From Dipteris shenzhenensis (lineage: Eukaryota; Polypodiophyta; Polypodiopsida; Gleicheniales): a stretch of DNA of 64,000 bases. Made by a program: the position numbers and the translations under genes. Of this stretch, positions 31,183 through 42,537 are shown in pieces (position 1 is the first letter of the stretch; each line of letters begins with the position of its first letter). The notes under the pieces were generated by a model. The model made no database searches and was not told the origin of the DNA. It saw only the letters and a list, made by a program, of their open reading frames with translations. Where the stretch lies: assembly GCA_047967505.1 (NCBI GenBank), contig CM106540.1. The stretch is one strand, 5' to 3'.

Positions 31183-32507
31183 ATGGGCACATATAGCCAG
31201 ACGCAGCCAGTGCATCAAATGGCAGCAGCTAGTACGCAGCAGGGGGTTAGTGGTGGGCAGCAGGCCACTTTTGATGAGATGCTAGATTCCTTGCATTCAT
31301 ATAAGGCCCTACCTGAGGTCATCAAACTTGAGATGTCTCTCTTCAATTATGTGAACCTCAAGCGTGATGATGCCCGCACTTTTGGAGGTTACGCACACAA
31401 GAATTATGCAGCCAAGGATGTCAAGGACAAACTCACAATGCATAAGTTCAAAGGGGACACTCGCATGCCTAATGGGCTCGAGGAGTGGCTTATGAAGCTG
31501 GAAGATTACTTCTGCTTCTAACCCAAAGCAAGATGAGGACCGCATAATCTTTGCACGTATGCACATGCAGGACTATGCACATACTTGGTGGCGGTATATG
31601 AAGGATTCACCTCAAAGGCCAACACATGGAGGGATTTCAAAGAAATGATGGCTACTACCTTCGTATCCCCACCCATCTTGGATCAGTACGTGGCAGAAAG
31701 CAGAAAAATCAGAATTTAAACAACACACCAAGGCTATTATAGACAGCAGAAAGCAGGCCAACTACAAAACTCAGCATGATTGTTGAGATATCGGATGATG
31801 AGGATTTAATGGATGCTTCTGAGACCTTGGATGCCACTCATGATGAGTCAAGGAGTGCATAGGACATGAAAGAAGCTCCAGATGTTGGAGCTATGAAGGG
31901 GGCTGATTTCCCCTTTGATACCGGTGGTGCTAAAGAACATAATTTGGATGGTATGCAATCCGATGACTCTCAGCTCACAAGTAACATGCGAGGCCGTTGA
32001 CCTAAAGTCTTTCATGTGGAGCATCAGGTTGCTATGCCTTTTCATGTGCGAGAGGATGCAAATGGAAATGCTCCTGTGGATGAGGAGGAGATCTATTGGG
32101 GTGTGCAGCGAACAATTTATGCTATCTCTTTTCATGCCTTGATGGGTGCCAAAAGTGCTGACACTATCAGATTGAAAGGGCAAATTAATGGCAGGACTGT
32201 TCACGTGCTTGTGGACAGCGGTAGCACCCATAGCTGCATCGATTCTAAGACCTTACAGAAGGTGGGACTGATTGCTACTGAGGTTGATCATGGGCTGAGA
32301 CTAGAGGTGGCAAATGGACAGCATTTGATCAGTAAATTTTGTTGCGAAGATGCCAGGATCAAGCTCTCTGAATTTGCTGGGGATCTCTTGGCACTGGACA
32401 TGGACCCAATAGATGCTGTCTTGGGCTGCGATTGGCTAAAATATTTGGGGAAAATCAGCATGGATTTAAATGCCCAATCTATCACTCAGCTCTGTCCACA
32501 AGGGTAG
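31183..32507 (+). pseudogene. Ty3/gypsy gag-protease remnant
   Basis: The frame at 31,183-31,521 resembles a gypsy gag core (KLTMHKFKGDTRMPNGLEEW, LMKLEDYF). After broken sequence, the frame at 32,016-32,507 carries a retropepsin-like domain: VHVLVDSGSTHSCID with the catalytic DSG near 32,211, then DPIDAVLGCDWLKYLG. This is the protease layout of plant Ty3/gypsy elements. The reverse transcriptase and later parts are absent, and a copia LTR follows at once. The LTR and primer site at 28.8-29.3 kb may be its 5' end. Confidence 0.75.
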
Positions 32508-32549
32508 AACTGTAGCATTGCATGGCATTGCCAGTCCTAAATTGCAGGT

Positions 32550-32882
32550 CATTTCAGCAAGGCAGTTGGCTGGCTATTTATAGGCCCCCCTCACTTGCTC
32601 TTGCAGGGCCTGGCAGAGGAGCAGAGCCAGCCCAATTGTGCACTTGTGGAGCAGGGTAGTGGGGTAGTTCATCCACCTTGTGCTCCCTTCCACTTGGTTG
32701 TTGGGCTGTTTATTCTGAGCTCTCGAGCAGCCCGTTGGTTCCAAGGTTTTCCCCCAGTTGTAGCGGGGTTTTCTCCAGAGATCACTTGCACTTCTCCTGT
32801 GCCTCTCTCTTTTCATTGAGGTGTGTGTGTGAGGGGTTCTCTTTCTCCCTCTCTCCCGTTTATTTCCGCTACAGTTCTCACA
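32550..32882 (+). repeat. 5' LTR of copia E (left end uncertain)
   Basis: It ends TTCTCACA at 32,882, immediately followed by the tRNA-Met primer-binding site TGGTATCAGAGCC (32,883-32,895). A TATTTATAGG sequence lies near 32,573. The last 90 bp match the LTR segment split by LINE-2 (42,420-42,466 plus 47,341-47,376). Confidence 0.7.
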
Positions 32883-33210
32883 TGGTATCAGAGCCACAGT
32901 TGGCTTGAGACCAGAGGAGCAGAGGGAGTGTTGAGTCAACACACAGAGAGAAGGATTAGAGTGCTGCTCGGAGGTGTCTTTGAGAAGAAGCATGTGCGAG
33001 GGATGGACTGTTCGGGTGACCAGCAAAGGGTGACTTTGAAGGGTGTTTTTAGATCAGAGAGGAGGGGTTTCCAAGGGACAGAAAGCGAGGTGTGAAGGTA
33101 CATTGGGCTGACAGCCCCTTCATCCTCTTCTTCCACCTCCTTTCTTCAACCCTCAGTTCCCTTCTATCCCATCCATCTTCTCTTTCAGTTCATCGTCCTC
33201 TTCACTCCGA

Positions 33211-34060
33211 GATGGCGACTTTGTCCGAGATGGCAGAGAACAAGAAGTGTTGCCCACATTCCCAATTGACTGGCAGTTGCACGGGCTCAATTACGATGTC
33301 TAGCGGATGATGATGGAGTCTATGTTACAGTCATACAACCTGGCAGACTTAATCTTGATAGGTGTTGCCCGACTGGATCCCCTGGAGAAGGACCTTGGCA
33401 TCCTGAAGCAAAAGGAGGCCGAGACCCTGTCTCAGCTCTGGGACCGTGTTAATTCCAGGGTTTCTTAATTGTACTCCTCGGGTGATTAATCACGCAAAGC
33501 ACATGACAGTGGCCAAACGTATATGGGATCATTTGGCGCCCGTGTATAACCGAACCTCTTCAACGAAGAGGGTCTCACTGGAGGTCCATTTGAGGTTATT
33601 GGATCCCAAGACATCTTCATCGATGCAAGACCACATCAAAAAGTTACATAAACTTTAATAGAAGACCCTCCAAACGGGGAAGCAAATTTCATCAGACGAC
33701 ATGGCCATAACTCTCATGTCCTAGTTATCCTCTCAATACAGGGCCTTCTATTCATCCTTGATCACCAGTGGTAGGGTGAATGAGTTGACCTGGGAGAAAT
33801 TGGTCCCCATGGTGCTTGACCAGGAGGAGCGCTTCGTCAATCGTACCTACGGCATTCAGCCTGAAGCTTTGACAACTGATCCAAAAGGTAGAAAGCAACT
33901 GACACCTGAGGAACGAGAACCTCTCAAGGCATCCCCTACGTGTAACCGATGTGGCTAGAAAGGTCATTATTGGCATCAGTGTCCCCACCGAAACGCCAAG
34001 GGGTCCTATAACATGGTGGCCAATAGTGTGACTGCTGCAACCGCATATACTCCAGCCTTT
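33211..34060 (+). pseudogene. Copia E gag remnant
   Basis: It begins MATLSEMAENK at 33,211 and continues in other frames with MLQSYNLADL, HMTVAKRIWDHLAPVYN and VNELTWEKLVPMVLDQEERF. The zinc knuckle reads CNRCG-stop-KGHYWHQCPHR, with TAG at 33,956. Several stops and frameshifts break it, and no pol follows. It is a non-autonomous, decayed copia gag. Confidence 0.8.
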
Positions 34061-34583
34061 TAGTAGCACTTGGCAAGAGCTGCCAGCAGGCTTTCCAAAT
34101 CCAGATGGAGGATTGCTTGTTGTTTGTGACAACAGGACCTGTCCATTAGGTGCACCGAGCAAGGAGTCATTTATCAACGCAGGCTTTCAAGCAAGACCTT
34201 GAGCCACACGAACTTGTTCCTGCTAACTCAGGTGGCAGTATGTTTACCGGTTTCTATTTTGTTTGGACATTATGACCTGGCAGATCCAGATGGGGTCTCC
34301 TAGTGTTTTGTTGTAGCTATGATATGATGCTTCTGGAGATATGGATGGGTCAATACATTGCCAGTGCAGGAACCCAGACACAAATGATTGATCCTTGTGA
34401 GCTGTTTTATGCTCATTACCATTGGAGCACTGAAGTTCATCGATCTGGCAACAGTGTACCAGTTTGGACTTGAGATGGGGCTATCTAGCTCAGCAATACA
34501 GGTGCCCATGCAGGGAATCAGACTTGCACCAGAGGCAGTATCAGATGGATTATTTTTCGAGGATCCTTTGTTGGAGTCATGTA

Positions 34584-34680
34584 CCAGATGACCCAGTGTA
34601 CCAGTACCAGACCGAAGGAGTGTACCTAGCACCGAATGACCCAGTGTACCAAACCAAACCTGAGGAGTGTACCTAGCATC
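34584..34680. repeat. Short tandem duplication (about 46 bp)
   Basis: ATGACCCAGTGTACCA followed by GAGTGTACCTAGCA occurs twice in a row with small differences, downstream of the copia E gag remnant. Confidence 0.7.
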
Positions 34681-34968
34681 AATGTCCTAGGAGCAACAGT
34701 TCCAAGTTTCCAATGATCGTGCTGAGGCAATTCATGCCATGAGGGGGCTTCTTCAACAGTACCTGCGGCAGTCTACAGCGGTGAAGTATCACATGATGGA
34801 TTCCTCTAGTTGTTACAGCAGCACACCCAGCTCCCTTTGTTTGTGGGTGTGCCCGCCCAATGAGTGGGTGTGCCCACCCCTCTTGTGAGGATTATGTAGA
34901 GTAGGGTTGGCAAGATGCTCAGTGCGGCAGGGCTTGCTGGCCATGAGGAGGCTATTCAGGGCCTTCCT

Positions 34969-35696
34969 AGTCTTGTGCCGTTAAAAAACAAGCTCCTGCG
35001 AGCTTCCCCTCCCCCCCTCGCCGTTAGCCCCTACCTCCCCCCTCGCTCCCCCCCCCTCGCCGCGACCACCTCCACCCCTCCCGTCCGCCCTCGACCCCCG
35101 TCCCCTCTCCTCCCCCCCCGCCGGCACCCCGCTACCCCTCGCCTCACCTCCGCTCCAGCCGCCCCTCGCTCCATCCCGCCCCCTTACCTCCGCTCCATCC
35201 CGCCCCCTCGCTCCAACCCGCCCCTCGCCCCCGCTCCAACCCCCCCCTCGCCCCCGCTCCAACCGCCCCCTCCGCTCCATCCCGCCTCGCCTCGCCTCGT
35301 CCCCCCCCCCCCCCTTTCTCTCCAGCCCGCCTCGCCCTCGCCCCGCCTCCGCTCCATTCCGCCTCTCGCTGCTCCCTCGCCATCCACCCCGCTCCAACCC
35401 GCCCCCTCGCTGCTCCTTCACCCCCTCGCTTCACCCGCCTCCGCCTCATTCCGCTCCCCCCGCCCCCCCGCTTCACCCCTCCACCCCCGCCATTCCAACT
35501 TCACCCCCCCCCCCGCCCTCCCGCCCCCTTCCGTACTCCCCGCATCCCGCAGCCTTCGCCCCACCCTCCGCTTCGACCCCTCCGACCCTTCATTTCGCCT
35601 CGCCCGCCTCACCCCCAGGCTCCACCGCCGCTTCATCCCCTTCTTGGGTGGCAGCCTGTTTTTCTTCATCGGAAGCTTGCAGTTAGTCTTGGCGGT
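34969..35696 (+). promoter_or_regulatory. LINE-1 5' leader, extreme C-rich
   Basis: Long runs of C and repeated GCTCCA-CCCGCC and CCCCTCGC words from about 34,990 to 35,640. Its long open frames are by-products of composition. The position suggests the internal promoter region, which is an inference. Confidence 0.6.
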
Positions 35697-37737
35697 ATGG
35701 CGGCCCCCAGCCCGGATCCGGAGGCCCAGTCGGACCCTCCCTCTCCAGATGCCTACCGCGTTATCCTGACAGAGCAACAATCATCCCGTGTTCAGGAGGT
35801 AGCCAGTGACTTTGCTCGTACCTCTGTTTACGGTAGAGTCATTGGACACTCCCCCTCCAGGTCTACCATCAGGGACTGGCTCCAGTCCACTCTCTTGCTA
35901 GAGGATGGCCATATTGAGGAGGTGGCCCTTATGGGAAGGGGCATCTTCTGGCTCAAACTCTCCAGTGAGAAAGCTGCGAGCAATCTGATTGCCGGTTCCC
36001 CCACATCGGTGGATGGGAAGATCATCATGATAGTCCCGTGGTACCGTGGTTTCAGCGCAGCGGATTTCGATACTCGGTTCCGTATACCTCGCCACCCAGT
36101 GACACTAGTTTTTCCAGGGCTTGCTACTGAGCTGCGGCCGATTGTCAGGGACTTGGGCTCCCATTTTGGCTGGGTTATGCACGACACCTTTGCCGACGCG
36201 GTGACCACGGCAGGAGCTCCCCGAGTCCGTGTGGCTGTGGCGGATCCTGCGACTCTCCCTGCAGTGATCGAGATCGTGACAGGTGCCGGCAGTATCACCC
36301 AGAGCATGATAGTCACCGGACAGCCAGGTCAGTGCCTGCGGTGCCATGGCTTTGGGCACTTGGCGGCTGCTTGGCGGCTGCTTGTCCACGCTTTGCCAGC
36401 TCGTCTCGACCCTCCCCGCCCCCGCCCCCTCCGCCCCCACCTCCCCCCCCCGGACAGCCACGTCAGGAGGAGCCGAGACAGTCGGAGCCTGGGCCAGAGG
36501 TAGTGGGCGGTTGGACCGAGGTTCGAAGGAAAAGAGGAAAGAATAAGAAGATTTCGGATAAAGGCAAGGAGGCAGAGGTCACCCTTCCTGCAGCAGCACT
36601 CCAGAGACCTGACAGGCAGATGCCCCAGGGACCTGGGAGAGCTTCTTCTTCGACGGCAGCCCGCCCTCCACAGCCTCAGATCCTCCTCTCTCCCACCCCC
36701 CCGCCTTCTCCCCAGTTTCCCCCCCCTTCGCCCGCCCCGCAGTTTCAGCCCCCGCCTCCTTTTCCTCAGTCCCCTCCCCCTCCCCCTCCCCCTCAGCCCC
36801 AGTTCCAGATGCATCCCCATCCCCCTCCCCCCCCTGCTCCCCTCGCCCCTCCTACAGAGTTAGCTGCACCGTCGCCTTCCCAGCCGAGTGCAGCCTCCGC
36901 TCCACCTCCTCCACCTTCTCCGCCAGTCGCCTCCGTGGAGCCCGAGTCGCCTATCCCGCAGCCTCCTCCCCCTCCCCCCCGATTGCAGGACACCCGGAGT
37001 CTGTACCACCAGTGGAGCAGGTTTCCCTTCCCGCTAGCCCCTCAGTGGCAGACTCAGCTGGGTCTCAGCTCCAGGAGAGAGAGCTCCCTCGAGACTTTTA
37101 CAGATCTGGCCCCTGGGACTACCTGGATGTGGCCGACCTTGGGACCTTCCCGGCTTGTCTCGACATTAGTATCTTCATGCTCCGCAAAGGGGCGGATGGG
37201 AAGATTGCTGTCTTGGCTCCCAGGGATGGCCCTAGCTTCGCCTTCACGTTCCTCAGCGATGGCACCGAGACCTGGACAGACGACTCGGTGTGGGAGGCTC
37301 TCAGAGAGCAGACACACGCCCAGATTTGCTCCTGGATAGGCCCGTCCGGTGGGCAGCTCCTCGAGACTCAGTGGTCCGAGGGCGATGTGCGCTTGCGGTG
37401 GCGTTGCGCTGCCAAACGTTTCTGATTGATCGTGATCCTCAGACCCCCCCTGGCATGGCCTCTTCCCCAGGATGTCAGAGCTTGGTCCCAACAGAAACTC
37501 CGTACCTTCTACGGGATGACCACTTCAGAGATCTCGAGCTGGCTCGAGAAAGCATTTGCTCATGGCACTAGAGGCCTCTCGCCATTGCTGAAGGTGTTGA
37601 AGAACGGGCAGGACGACCCCGTCTCCCCCTCCAAACCTTCTCACAAGCGGCAGCGCCTCCACTCCGATATGTCTGATTCTTCTTCGACTTCGACTGCGAG
37701 CAGACAGCTGTTCGCAGCCCCCCATCCCTCTCCATGA
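35697..37737 (+). pseudogene. LINE-1 ORF1 (nucleic-acid-binding protein), frameshifted
   Basis: It begins MAAPSPDPEAQ at 35,697. The N-terminal part is RRM/DUF4283-like (VILTEQQSSRVQEVASDFAR, GRGIFWLKLSSEKAASNLIA, IPWYRGFSAADFDTRF-like). A CCHC knuckle starts CLRCHGFGH but is split by an 11-bp tandem duplication of GGCGGCTGCTT at about 36,362-36,383; removing one copy would give CX2CX4HX4C. A very proline-rich linker follows, then a frame change in a run of eight C at about 36,974-36,981. A conserved-looking C-terminal part (YRSGPWDYLDVADLGTFPAC) is followed by a TGA at 37,423. The last segment ends at 37,737, overlapping the ORF2 start. Three lesions make it non-functional as read. Confidence 0.85.
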
Positions 37738-40700
37738 GTCTACACCTCGTATCCTGGAATGTGAACGGGTTTCACTCTTCGAGCACCCGTGGTCCCAGGA
37801 AGCTCATTTTGCGTCAGGAACTTCAGCCTGCAGTGATTGGTCGATTGGATGTACTGCTGCTCCAGGAGCACAAGCTTTCTGCGGCTCATGCCCGTAGCTG
37901 CGGGAAGGTTCTCCCTGGACGCTCCTACACTTATTGGGAGCCTTCGATCGGCGCACAGGGGAGGAGCGGGGGGGTCTGTACCTCCGTGTGCGAGCAGTTA
38001 GCTCAGTTAGTTTTCGGTCACGGCACGTTGATCCCAGGCCGAGTCCTTTGGGTAGGCCTGAATTTGGAGGGATCCAAGATAGGAATCCTCAACATTTATG
38101 CTCCCACAGACCTCCGATGCAGAGCCACCTTCTGGAGGACACTTACAGGGATTCTTCCAGACATGGATTCCTGGATTGTTGGAGGAGACTTCAACAACCT
38201 AGAGACCTTGGAGGACCAGCAGGGTAGAGATCCGGAGTTCACAGGTATGGCTCAGGCAGAGCAGTCAGCTTGGGACTCTTTCGTCTTCGCGACAGGAGGG
38301 AGGGACAGTTGGAGAGACCCGTCCTTCCGGCGTTGGCACGGGAGCCTGGACTTCTCTTGGGGCTTCCGCAGGGAAGGAGGCAGACTCCTGGAGCGGCTTG
38401 ATAGGTTTTATGTCAGTGATTGGGCCATCAGCAGAGGTGGCCAGGCGGGCATTGTTCCAGGGACGACACTCTCCGACCATGCGCCTGTGCTCCTTTCATT
38501 AGATTCGGCAGCCCAGACTCTCCCCCCCCGATCATGCAGGATTCCCGATTCCATCTTCTCGAGGGTGGACGTCCGTAGCAGCATTTGCAGTCTTTGGGAC
38601 AGAGACTGGGGGGAGGGCGTGGATCTGGTAGACTCGGTCGCGCAGGCTCTGCAGGAGTCCAGCCAGATCTGCCAGCTCGCAGCCCTACAGGTTCGACAGG
38701 ATTGGTGGGGCAAAGAGAGAGCTCTTCGGAGGGACCTCGCCTCCATTCAGCGACTTCAGCAGTCTTCCCCGGGCTCGGAGGAGCTTCGGATCCAGGCCCT
38801 TCGAGCCAGAGCCCTCTTGGAGGAGACCCTCCAGCGTCGCTCCGAGTTCTCCTATCACGCCTCTCTCTCCTTCTGGGCCCGGAAGGGTGACCGGATGTGC
38901 AGGGAGTTCTTCAGGACACACGGCCAGAGAGCTGCAGGTGATCAGCTACGGAGTCTCAGGACAGCGGATGGTCACATTGTTACGGACCCGGGGGAGGTCC
39001 TGGGGTTGGCCACTGACTTCTACAGGACCCTCTTCCAGCAGGAGCCACTTGCCCCTCGTGCTAGTCGTGACCGTGAGGAGGTGTGGAGGCACATTCCATC
39101 CCTGGTCCAGCCTAGCATGCAGGCGACGTTGTTGGCGCCGTTCACCTCGGATGAGATGTTGGAGGCCTTGATGGCTATTGATGGGCAGAAATGCCCAGGT
39201 GAGGATGGGCTATCCCGAGCTTTCTTCACCTCCTTCTGGGACCAGATCCATCAGCCCCTCCTTGCAGCTCTGCAGGGGATTTTCAGCAGCGGTCAGATGC
39301 CAGAGAGCCTTTCCTCGGGACTGATTTGCCTCATCCCGAAGGGAGGAGATAGACAGGAGATCCGCCAGTGGCGTCCGATCACTCTCCTTACCACTGCCTA
39401 CAAAATCCTCGCCAAGATGATCAGTGCCAGAGTTCGACCTCTACTTCCAGACCTCGTCCATGACACTCAGACAGGCTTTGTCCAGGATCGCAGTATCCTG
39501 GATAATGTCTTCACCTTTTCAGAGGCGGCGGAGTGGGCTCAGTACAGCGGATCACACCTTGCCATTTTACTTCTCGACTTCGAGAAGGCCTACGATCGCG
39601 TGGATTGGTCCTTTTTGGAGGGGACTCTGGAGCGGCTAGGTTTCCCGGCAGGCTGGATTCAGGGTATCTCAGCTTTGTACAGGACAGCGTCTAGCAGAGT
39701 CATCATTGGAGGCAGGATGGGTGAGCGATTCAGCTTGGAGAGATCAGTACGTCAGGGCTGTCCCCTGGCTCCTTATCTGTTTCTCTTCTTCGCCGAGGCC
39801 ATGACTTACTACCTTCGGGCGAGGTCCACAGGGCTCAGGGGTGTTCGCCTTCCACTCCGGGAGGACACGGAGCTTCTGGACTCAGAGTACGCAGATGATA
39901 CAGCCCTTTATGTCCAGGACGATGAGAGGATGCTAGAGAGGGTGCGGATGGCCCTGGAGGTTTTCTGCTCGGCCGCTGGTGCGAAAATCAACTGGAACAA
40001 ATCAGTTGGTTTTCTCACAGACCCGGGGGCGTGTTCTCAGTGGGGGCGATTTCTGGGCTTCAGATGGATTCCACGTGGACAGACAGCTAGATACCTTGGC
40101 TTCCAGGTTGGCCTAGACATTACGCCAGCTCAGCAGTTTCTCCCGGTGCTAGATTCCATCCGACGGAAGCTGGCTTTCTGGAGCACTGCTAAGCTTTCCC
40201 TTGCAGGTCGTGCTTTAGTAGTTAACCAGGTCCTTCTAGCCACGGCTTGGTATGTGGCTTCCTGTTGGTGCTTCTCGAGATCCAGCGTGGCACAGCTCAG
40301 GAGGTTGGTTCGGAACTTTCTTTGGTCTGGGGAGGATGGGCATAGAGATACCAGAGCCAGGGTTGCTTGGCAGACGGTCATTCTTCCGCAGGCTGAGGGT
40401 GGTCTGGGGGTCATTGATCCAGAGCTTCAGAGTCAGGCCTTGTTAGGCAAGCTTATCATCCGCGGTTTGACCCCAGGGGGGCAGACGTGGAAGATGTTAC
40501 TTCAGCAGGGAGTCGGCTCTTGTGTCCCGCGCCGAGGTGGAGAGTGGCTACCGTCCTTCAGGTGGATCTTCACTTCCGCCCCGCTCACTCAGCCCCGCTC
40601 CCCACTCGTTCGTAGCCTCCTCATGGTTTGGAGGCGGCTCCGTCTCAGTCTCATTCAGTCCCAGCCCAGCTGTCAGGAGGAGATCGATCGCCAGCCGCTC

Positions 40701-42125
40701 GTCTGGAATGGGCAGGTCAGAGACGCCGAGGGCCTTCAGTTGGGGGAGAGATCACATATCAGGTGGGACGGCTGGATGAGGGGGCCAGCCCGGTCCCTTC
40801 GAGTTTGGAGGGATACGTACAGACATCTGGAGATGGCCGATCTTGCAGACGCAGCTGGAGGTGCACGCGGAGTCCAGGCGAGACGCACGGAGATCGACGG
40901 TGCGATCCCAGCCGCTTGGTTGGCTCCACCTGAGCCTCAGGTCCTCATGCCTGGAGACACCCACTGGCTGGGACAGTTCACCCCCCGTGGCATCCCACTG
41001 GTGGTCGCAGGACGTTTGGATGACTCCTCTATCGCCTTCTTCGCGGTTTCAGGGGATGGACGACTCAGGAGAGAGGATGCGCTCATCGACCCCCTACTCC
41101 CGTGGCAGAGGGTTAGGGTCGTAGGCCTTCTGGGGAAGGTCTGGCATACCGACCCTAGTATCGAGCAGGACCAGTTGCAGCTTTGGCGTCTTTGGCTCTG
41201 GGAGGGGCAGGCCTTGTCAGAGCTTGAGTGGGACCCAGGAGAGTGGTGGTGGCCAGAGATTGTGACAGGACAGGGGCCGACTTCCTTCTTCGCTTACAGC
41301 ACGACTCTGGGCAGGCGAGTTCTCGGGAGGATGCAGAGCCGCCCCCCCACCCAGCGTCCTAGCTGGTACGCACAGGGTATTTCCAGGTTCTTTTTGCAGG
41401 CATTCTGGAAGGCCTTGTGGGAGAGCTGGCGGCCGCGGAAGATCTCATACTTCCTGTGGCTTCTTACCCACAAAGGTCTTCCAGTGGGGAGCTGGTTGAG
41501 GCAGATAGGCCAGGACGGTTGCTGTCAGATTTGCCCTGCGGATGAGGAGTCACCAAAACACTGCCTGTGGAGCTGCACGCGCGCCCAGGAAGTGTGGAGG
41601 TGGACTTTCGGGCTTCTTACTCGTGCAGCACCAGAGCTAGGAGTGATCACTTGGGGCGCGTTCTGTTGGTGCAGCACCGCACCTGGTCTTCATCACTTGT
41701 TCGAGGCATGCCAGCAGGACCCCACTTTCCTTATCACACAGGGGACGTGGGGGCCGCTCGAGGGTATCCCACAGCACCTAGCAGAGGCTGATACAGGAGT
41801 TCGGGAGAGGCAGCCAGTCTGGGAGATTATCAGCAGCATTACAGGATGGCACATCTGGACCTCGCGCTGCGCGCAGATCCTCGGTGGCACCTCCTTATCG
41901 ACTGCCCAGATCATGGCGGAGATTTGGAGTGAGATTATTCATACCCTCAGAGGCCAGTGGGACCAGATTCAGGGAGACTCCCGGGCTGGTCAGGAGAAGC
42001 GGAGACGCTTCCTCCAGGCTTGGGACACACAGAGCCTCTTCTTCGAGCAGACTACGCAGGGCCTTCGGTGGCACTACTCACCACCCCGATGGCTGTTCAT
42101 TCACACTCAGCATATCCCTCCGTGA
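37734..42125 (+). CDS. LINE-1 ORF2: endonuclease and reverse transcriptase
   Basis: A 1,463-codon uninterrupted frame. Residues 1-250 are an APE-type endonuclease: SWNVNGFHSS near 8-17, LLLQEHKL near 46-53, GGDFNNLE near 147, and a terminal SDHAPVLL near 247. The reverse transcriptase lies at about 480-780, with LICLIPKGGD, WRPITLLTTAYKILAKM, FVQDRSILDN, LLLDFEKAYDRVDW, RQGCPLAPYLF and the catalytic YADD at about 719-722. The C-terminus has KISYFLWLLTHKGLPVGSWL and a zinc-binding CQIC...HCLWSC cluster near 1,260-1,290, as in plant L1 elements. Its ATG overlaps the ORF1 stop as ATGA. It copies its RNA into DNA at a nick it makes in the target. Confidence 0.96.
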   Translation: MSLHLVSWNVNGFHSSSTRGPRKLILRQELQPAVIGRLDVLLLQEHKLSAAHARSCGKVLPGRSYTYWEPSIGAQGRSGGVCTSVCEQLAQLVFGHGTLIPGRVLWVGLNLEGSKIGILNIYAPTDLRCRATFWRTLTGILPDMDSWIVGGDFNNLETLEDQQGRDPEFTGMAQAEQSAWDSFVFATGGRDSWRDPSFRRWHGSLDFSWGFRREGGRLLERLDRFYVSDWAISRGGQAGIVPGTTLSDHAPVLLSLDSAAQTLPPRSCRIPDSIFSRVDVRSSICSLWDRDWGEGVDLVDSVAQALQESSQICQLAALQVRQDWWGKERALRRDLASIQRLQQSSPGSEELRIQALRARALLEETLQRRSEFSYHASLSFWARKGDRMCREFFRTHGQRAAGDQLRSLRTADGHIVTDPGEVLGLATDFYRTLFQQEPLAPRASRDREEVWRHIPSLVQPSMQATLLAPFTSDEMLEALMAIDGQKCPGEDGLSRAFFTSFWDQIHQPLLAALQGIFSSGQMPESLSSGLICLIPKGGDRQEIRQWRPITLLTTAYKILAKMISARVRPLLPDLVHDTQTGFVQDRSILDNVFTFSEAAEWAQYSGSHLAILLLDFEKAYDRVDWSFLEGTLERLGFPAGWIQGISALYRTASSRVIIGGRMGERFSLERSVRQGCPLAPYLFLFFAEAMTYYLRARSTGLRGVRLPLREDTELLDSEYADDTALYVQDDERMLERVRMALEVFCSAAGAKINWNKSVGFLTDPGACSQWGRFLGFRWIPRGQTARYLGFQVGLDITPAQQFLPVLDSIRRKLAFWSTAKLSLAGRALVVNQVLLATAWYVASCWCFSRSSVAQLRRLVRNFLWSGEDGHRDTRARVAWQTVILPQAEGGLGVIDPELQSQALLGKLIIRGLTPGGQTWKMLLQQGVGSCVPRRGGEWLPSFRWIFTSAPLTQPRSPLVRSLLMVWRRLRLSLIQSQPSCQEEIDRQPLVWNGQVRDAEGLQLGERSHIRWDGWMRGPARSLRVWRDTYRHLEMADLADAAGGARGVQARRTEIDGAIPAAWLAPPEPQVLMPGDTHWLGQFTPRGIPLVVAGRLDDSSIAFFAVSGDGRLRREDALIDPLLPWQRVRVVGLLGKVWHTDPSIEQDQLQLWRLWLWEGQALSELEWDPGEWWWPEIVTGQGPTSFFAYSTTLGRRVLGRMQSRPPTQRPSWYAQGISRFFLQAFWKALWESWRPRKISYFLWLLTHKGLPVGSWLRQIGQDGCCQICPADEESPKHCLWSCTRAQEVWRWTFGLLTRAAPELGVITWGAFCWCSTAPGLHHLFEACQQDPTFLITQGTWGPLEGIPQHLAEADTGVRERQPVWEIISSITGWHIWTSRCAQILGGTSLSTAQIMAEIWSEIIHTLRGQWDQIQGDSRAGQEKRRRFLQAWDTQSLFFEQTTQGLRWHYSPPRWLFIHTQHIPP

Positions 42126-42537
42126 GAGTATGATTTATTATGCTACCTTTTGGGCTGCGTCCGGTTTGTGAACGCAGCCCGTCAGCTATAAGCTGACCTC
42201 TTGTATCTTGTTCTCGAAGTAATATAATTAGCACTGTTTTTTCGGCAAAAAAATTCAGGGCCTTCCTGAGGCCTGCTTTGCTGCCGCATGGCAGCCCCCT
42301 TTGAGGCATCTAGGGAGTCGGCTCCCTTATGAGCAGGTCGGCTGGAGGGCAGAGGGCACAGCCGCTTTGGCTGTGCAGATCCTGTTGGAGGCCTAGGAGC
42401 AGTCAGCTCTAGAGCCTAGCCTGTCTCTGTCTTGTCATTGTGGTGTGTGTGTGAGGCGTTCTCTCACCCAGCAGCCTTTCTCCACTCCTCTGCCATATAC
42501 AGCCAGCCTATCGCCCACGCCCCCACAGCCATACGCC

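Larger units (their letters stand above)
34969..42252 (+). mobile_element. Full-length LINE-1-type retrotransposon
   Basis: A 7,284-bp non-LTR element with a perfect 15-bp target-site duplication ATTCAGGGCCTTCCT (34,954-34,968 and 42,253-42,267) and a short A6 tail. It has a C-rich 5' leader of about 730 bp, an ORF1 with DUF4283-like and CCHC regions, and an intact 1,463-codon ORF2 with endonuclease and reverse transcriptase. It is transcribed opposite to TAF12. The intact ORF2 and perfect duplication suggest recent insertion; ORF1 is broken as sequenced. Confidence 0.95.

Noticed and set aside
34915-35769. 284-codon plus-strand frame, rich in Pro/Ser/Ala
   Set aside because: It is the C-rich LINE-1 leader read in a frame without stops; it starts upstream of the insertion point and has no domain.
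34981-35780. Several Gly/Arg-rich minus-strand frames
   Set aside because: Complement of the same C-rich tract; compositional artefacts.
36332-37339. 335-codon Pro-rich frame as a separate gene
   Set aside because: It is the shifted middle of LINE-1 ORF1 after the 11-bp duplication, not an independent gene.
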